Shown: positions 6,265 to 7,884 of the stretch, piece by piece
How the letters are laid out: every line of letters begins with the position of its first letter
How positions within the stretch are numbered: position 1 is the stretch's first letter
DNA from: Methanomicrobiales archaeon
GTDB lineage: Archaea; Halobacteriota; Methanomicrobia; Methanomicrobiales; Methanospirillaceae
DNA: 7,884 nucleotides
Direction: 5' to 3'
NCBI GenBank assembly: GCA_012520015.1
Contig: JAAYPD010000260.1
Coordinates: 1 to 7,884 of the forward strand
Program-made: the position numbers and the translations under genes
Notes under the pieces: model-generated
Told to the model about the DNA's origin: nothing
The model's input: the letters and a program-made list of their open reading frames with translations, nothing else
Database searches by the model: none

Positions 6265-6305
6265 TACTCATTCCAATAACTATGAAGACAATGCCGGTGT
6301 CGTCC

Positions 6306-7133
6306 ATGAATAAGAAAACTTCTGCGTTATTATGTATGTGCCTGTTTTTATCGTTTGTTGCCGTTACAACGGCAGATATACTTCCAAACGGGACAAATAC
6401 GACAAACAGGCAGATACCATCTGAGACGTACCTTGAAGTAATTGGATCAATGTCCTCCCACCAGATGTACCAGCTTGAAACAAGCAGTCATGGAGGTCAT
6501 GAAGGCGGGTTCCTTTATGATGGCGAAAGGGTGTCGTCAGTCATATACAAGAGCGATATGGCCACTAACGGGGGATATCTTGCGCAGAGCAAGGGTCTGA
6601 AGATTGATGAGGGTCCACAGCAGAAAGGAGCTTTCAATGTTGACTCAAAGATAGTCTCAACCTATCTCACTGATCCTGAGATCGGAAGTAAGATGGCTTC
6701 ATCAGATTCGCTTGAGATGTTCACCTCCGGTAATTACTCCCGTATGGAAAAAAACGTTCGGAACCCTCTTGTTGCTGAGATCATTGGCGATTATGTCGGC
6801 GGATTCAATAGTTACTATAAAGGGGCATCTGCTGTTGAGATGACCACAGGGCAGATAGCAACTATGGCCAGGGCCCGATCAGTCGGAACCGATAATACAA
6901 TACCTGCCGAGCTTCGTTATCTCATCGGCATTCATCCTGATATGTCATCAGGCATACCCTATGCAGCCGGAACAGCAAGTACAGAATTTGCGATGAGCAA
7001 TGAAGAAGGTGCACCGACCAATATCACGGAATTTGCCTCAACCAAGACGATGAATGACAAAACAACAGTTGATGGACAGATTTTCACCTTTGGGAAATCA
7101 TTTATGGTGACTTCTGGACTTTCCCCAACTTAA
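6306..7133 (+). CDS. Secreted protein of unknown function, larger paralogue (275 aa)
   Basis: I do not recognise a named family. The start at 6306 gives a clear signal peptide: NKK, a hydrophobic core to about residue 20, and likely cleavage after A23 (VTTA^DI). The reading frame stays open upstream into tRNA-Asp, so that extension is not coding; ATGs at 6282 and 6291 are possible but less likely starts. The mature part is rich in Ser, Thr, Gly and Asn and has four N-glycosylation sequons (N28, N31, N143, N239). It has no cysteine, no C-terminal membrane helix and no visible sorting tail. Residues about 175-275 align with the protein encoded at 7190-7600: PAELRYLIGIHP (200-211) and FTFGKSFMVTSGL (260-272) are the anchor blocks. 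It probably forms an operon with the next two genes. A surface or extracellular role is inferred from the signal peptide. Confidence 0.8.
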   Translation: MNKKTSALLCMCLFLSFVAVTTADILPNGTNTTNRQIPSETYLEVIGSMSSHQMYQLETSSHGGHEGGFLYDGERVSSVIYKSDMATNGGYLAQSKGLKIDEGPQQKGAFNVDSKIVSTYLTDPEIGSKMASSDSLEMFTSGNYSRMEKNVRNPLVAEIIGDYVGGFNSYYKGASAVEMTTGQIATMARARSVGTDNTIPAELRYLIGIHPDMSSGIPYAAGTASTEFAMSNEEGAPTNITEFASTKTMNDKTTVDGQIFTFGKSFMVTSGLSPT

Positions 7134-7189
7134 AACCTCTTTGAGGAAACATATTAGGACACGCTGACTAACCTGTGGGCGTGAATACC

Positions 7190-7600
7190 ATGGCGCAGGT
7201 TCGCGTTATCATCTTCGCAATATTTTTTATAACAATAATCCCGACTCTCGTATCAGCAGATCACTATGCCTCATCACCTGCTTTTGACGACCATGTGAGT
7301 GGAAAAACGAGCCTTTTAAACATGAAGTCCCTTGCCATGGAATCAAAGCTGAAAATTCGTGCAACTTCCGGGGATGGTGCCCCGGCCGGGATCGAGTACA
7401 TGGTCAGCATTGCTCCAGTCAACGGGACTGATGCTGCCATCGGTACGGTGATGACAGATTTCAGGGGTTTTATCCTTGAAGGAACGGGAACGGCAGAGAA
7501 TGAATCAGCAAGGAATGAATGGCGTGACCACTCGATGGTGAGTGGCGCAATTGTAAACTTTATGAAGTCCTTTACCTATACCTCAGGAATTAAACTATGA
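7190..7600 (+). CDS. Secreted protein of unknown function, smaller paralogue (136 aa)
   Basis: The product has a signal peptide (residues 1-23, core VIIFAIFFITIIPTLV, likely cleavage after VSA) and a mature part of about 113 residues. PAGIEYMVSIAP (65-76) and FMKSFTYTSGI (124-134) match blocks in the C-terminal domain of the preceding protein in the same order and at nearly the same spacing, so it is a single-domain paralogue. Two sequons (N78, N104) are present; mature cysteines and a C-terminal anchor are absent. I chose the ATG at 7190; GTG codons at 7175 and 7181 are in frame, but a start there would only lengthen the basic end of the signal. It lies 56 bases after the larger paralogue, and its stop overlaps the next start in ATGA. 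No family name can be given from the sequence. Confidence 0.78.
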   Translation: MAQVRVIIFAIFFITIIPTLVSADHYASSPAFDDHVSGKTSLLNMKSLAMESKLKIRATSGDGAPAGIEYMVSIAPVNGTDAAIGTVMTDFRGFILEGTGTAENESARNEWRDHSMVSGAIVNFMKSFTYTSGIKL

Positions 7601-7884
7601 CATCATCCAGGTGGAGATACCTACTCGGGTTTTTTATAATCATGATAATGATGTGCACCATGGTGCATGCTGCTTACACATTAAAACCATCAATGCTTCC
7701 CTCTCCGCCAGGTTTTACCAGAGGGTGTCATCCTTCGTATGACGAGTTTGTCATCTCAACACTTGCAGCAGATTTTACATCTGACCGGACTGAAGGGGAT
7801 GCGCCTCTCAGGGTACATTTTTACGATGTCAGCTACGGGTTTGCAGATGCCAGGTTATGGGACTTTGGTGACGGGAACACATCG
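7597..7884 (+). CDS. Secreted PKD-domain protein (N-terminal part, cut by window end)
   Basis: The frame opens with ATG at 7597, overlapping the previous stop as ATGA, and is still open after 96 codons. Residues 1-25 form a signal peptide: basic SSRWR, a hydrophobic core GFFIIMIMM, likely cleavage after VHA. After a proline-rich linker (31-39) and a single cysteine (C44), a PKD domain starts near residue 57. APLRVHFYD (69-77) fits its first strands and WDFGDG (88-93) is the family hallmark. PKD domains are beta-sandwich modules in archaeal surface proteins, used for adhesion or as spacers between other domains. The full length, further repeats and any membrane anchor lie outside the window. 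Tight coupling to the two paralogues suggests the three products reach the surface together. Confidence 0.85.
   Translation, partial: MTSSRWRYLLGFFIIMIMMCTMVHAAYTLKPSMLPSPPGFTRGCHPSYDEFVISTLAADFTSDRTEGDAPLRVHFYDVSYGFADARLWDFGDGNTS

Noticed and set aside
6189..6305. N-terminal extension of the 275-residue secreted protein
   Set aside because: These codons lie within tRNA-Asp, its terminator and the proposed promoter, and would put the signal peptide in the interior of the protein.
7136..7146. CCTC-TTT-GAGG hairpin between the two secreted-protein genes
   Set aside because: A four-base stem with no following T-tract is too weak to call a terminator or attenuator.

Overview
The window looks like chromosomal DNA of a methanogenic archaeon, most likely of the order Methanomicrobiales; a Methanospirillum-like genus is a guess. 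The signs are an L-tyrosine/L-aspartate decarboxylase of methanofuran biosynthesis (MfnA), an archaeal Dph2 with three ligand cysteines, an archaeal-type HPRT, an intron after the anticodon of tRNA-Tyr, TATA-type promoters, and a secreted protein with a PKD domain.

Left end (1-435). The first ~93 bases are open on the minus strand and may be the 5' end of a divergent gene leaving the window. A 59-residue, two-helix membrane protein lies at 226-405 on the plus strand, with a good TATA box and a GGAGG ribosome binding site. A perfect 7-bp hairpin (417-435) separates it from the convergent operon and may stop transcription from both sides.

Central operon (5893 down to 435, minus strand). Five genes follow each other with no gap; each start overlaps the preceding stop: ppsA (phosphoenolpyruvate synthase), mfnA, hpt (purine salvage), dph2 (first step of diphthamide on EF-2) and a METTL5-like RNA N6-adenine methyltransferase. 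The theme is mixed central metabolism, cofactor supply and translation upkeep. For hpt and mfnA I moved the start to an internal ATG; dph2 seems to start with TTG.

Divergent intergenic region and tRNAs (5894-6247). A 157-base AT-rich stretch carries promoters for ppsA (minus) and for the tRNAs (plus). tRNA-Tyr (GTA), with a 32-base intron, and tRNA-Asp (GTC) are separated by eight bases and followed by a T-rich terminator.

Right end (6306-7884, plus). Three consecutive genes encode proteins with N-terminal signal peptides. The second protein resembles the C-terminal ~100 residues of the first, so the two are probably paralogues of a domain family I do not recognise. The third is cut by the window end as its PKD domain begins. 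I infer a cell-surface or secreted-protein operon; this is the least explained part of the window. No gap between genes exceeds 300 bases. I saw no insertion sequence, CRISPR array or riboswitch.
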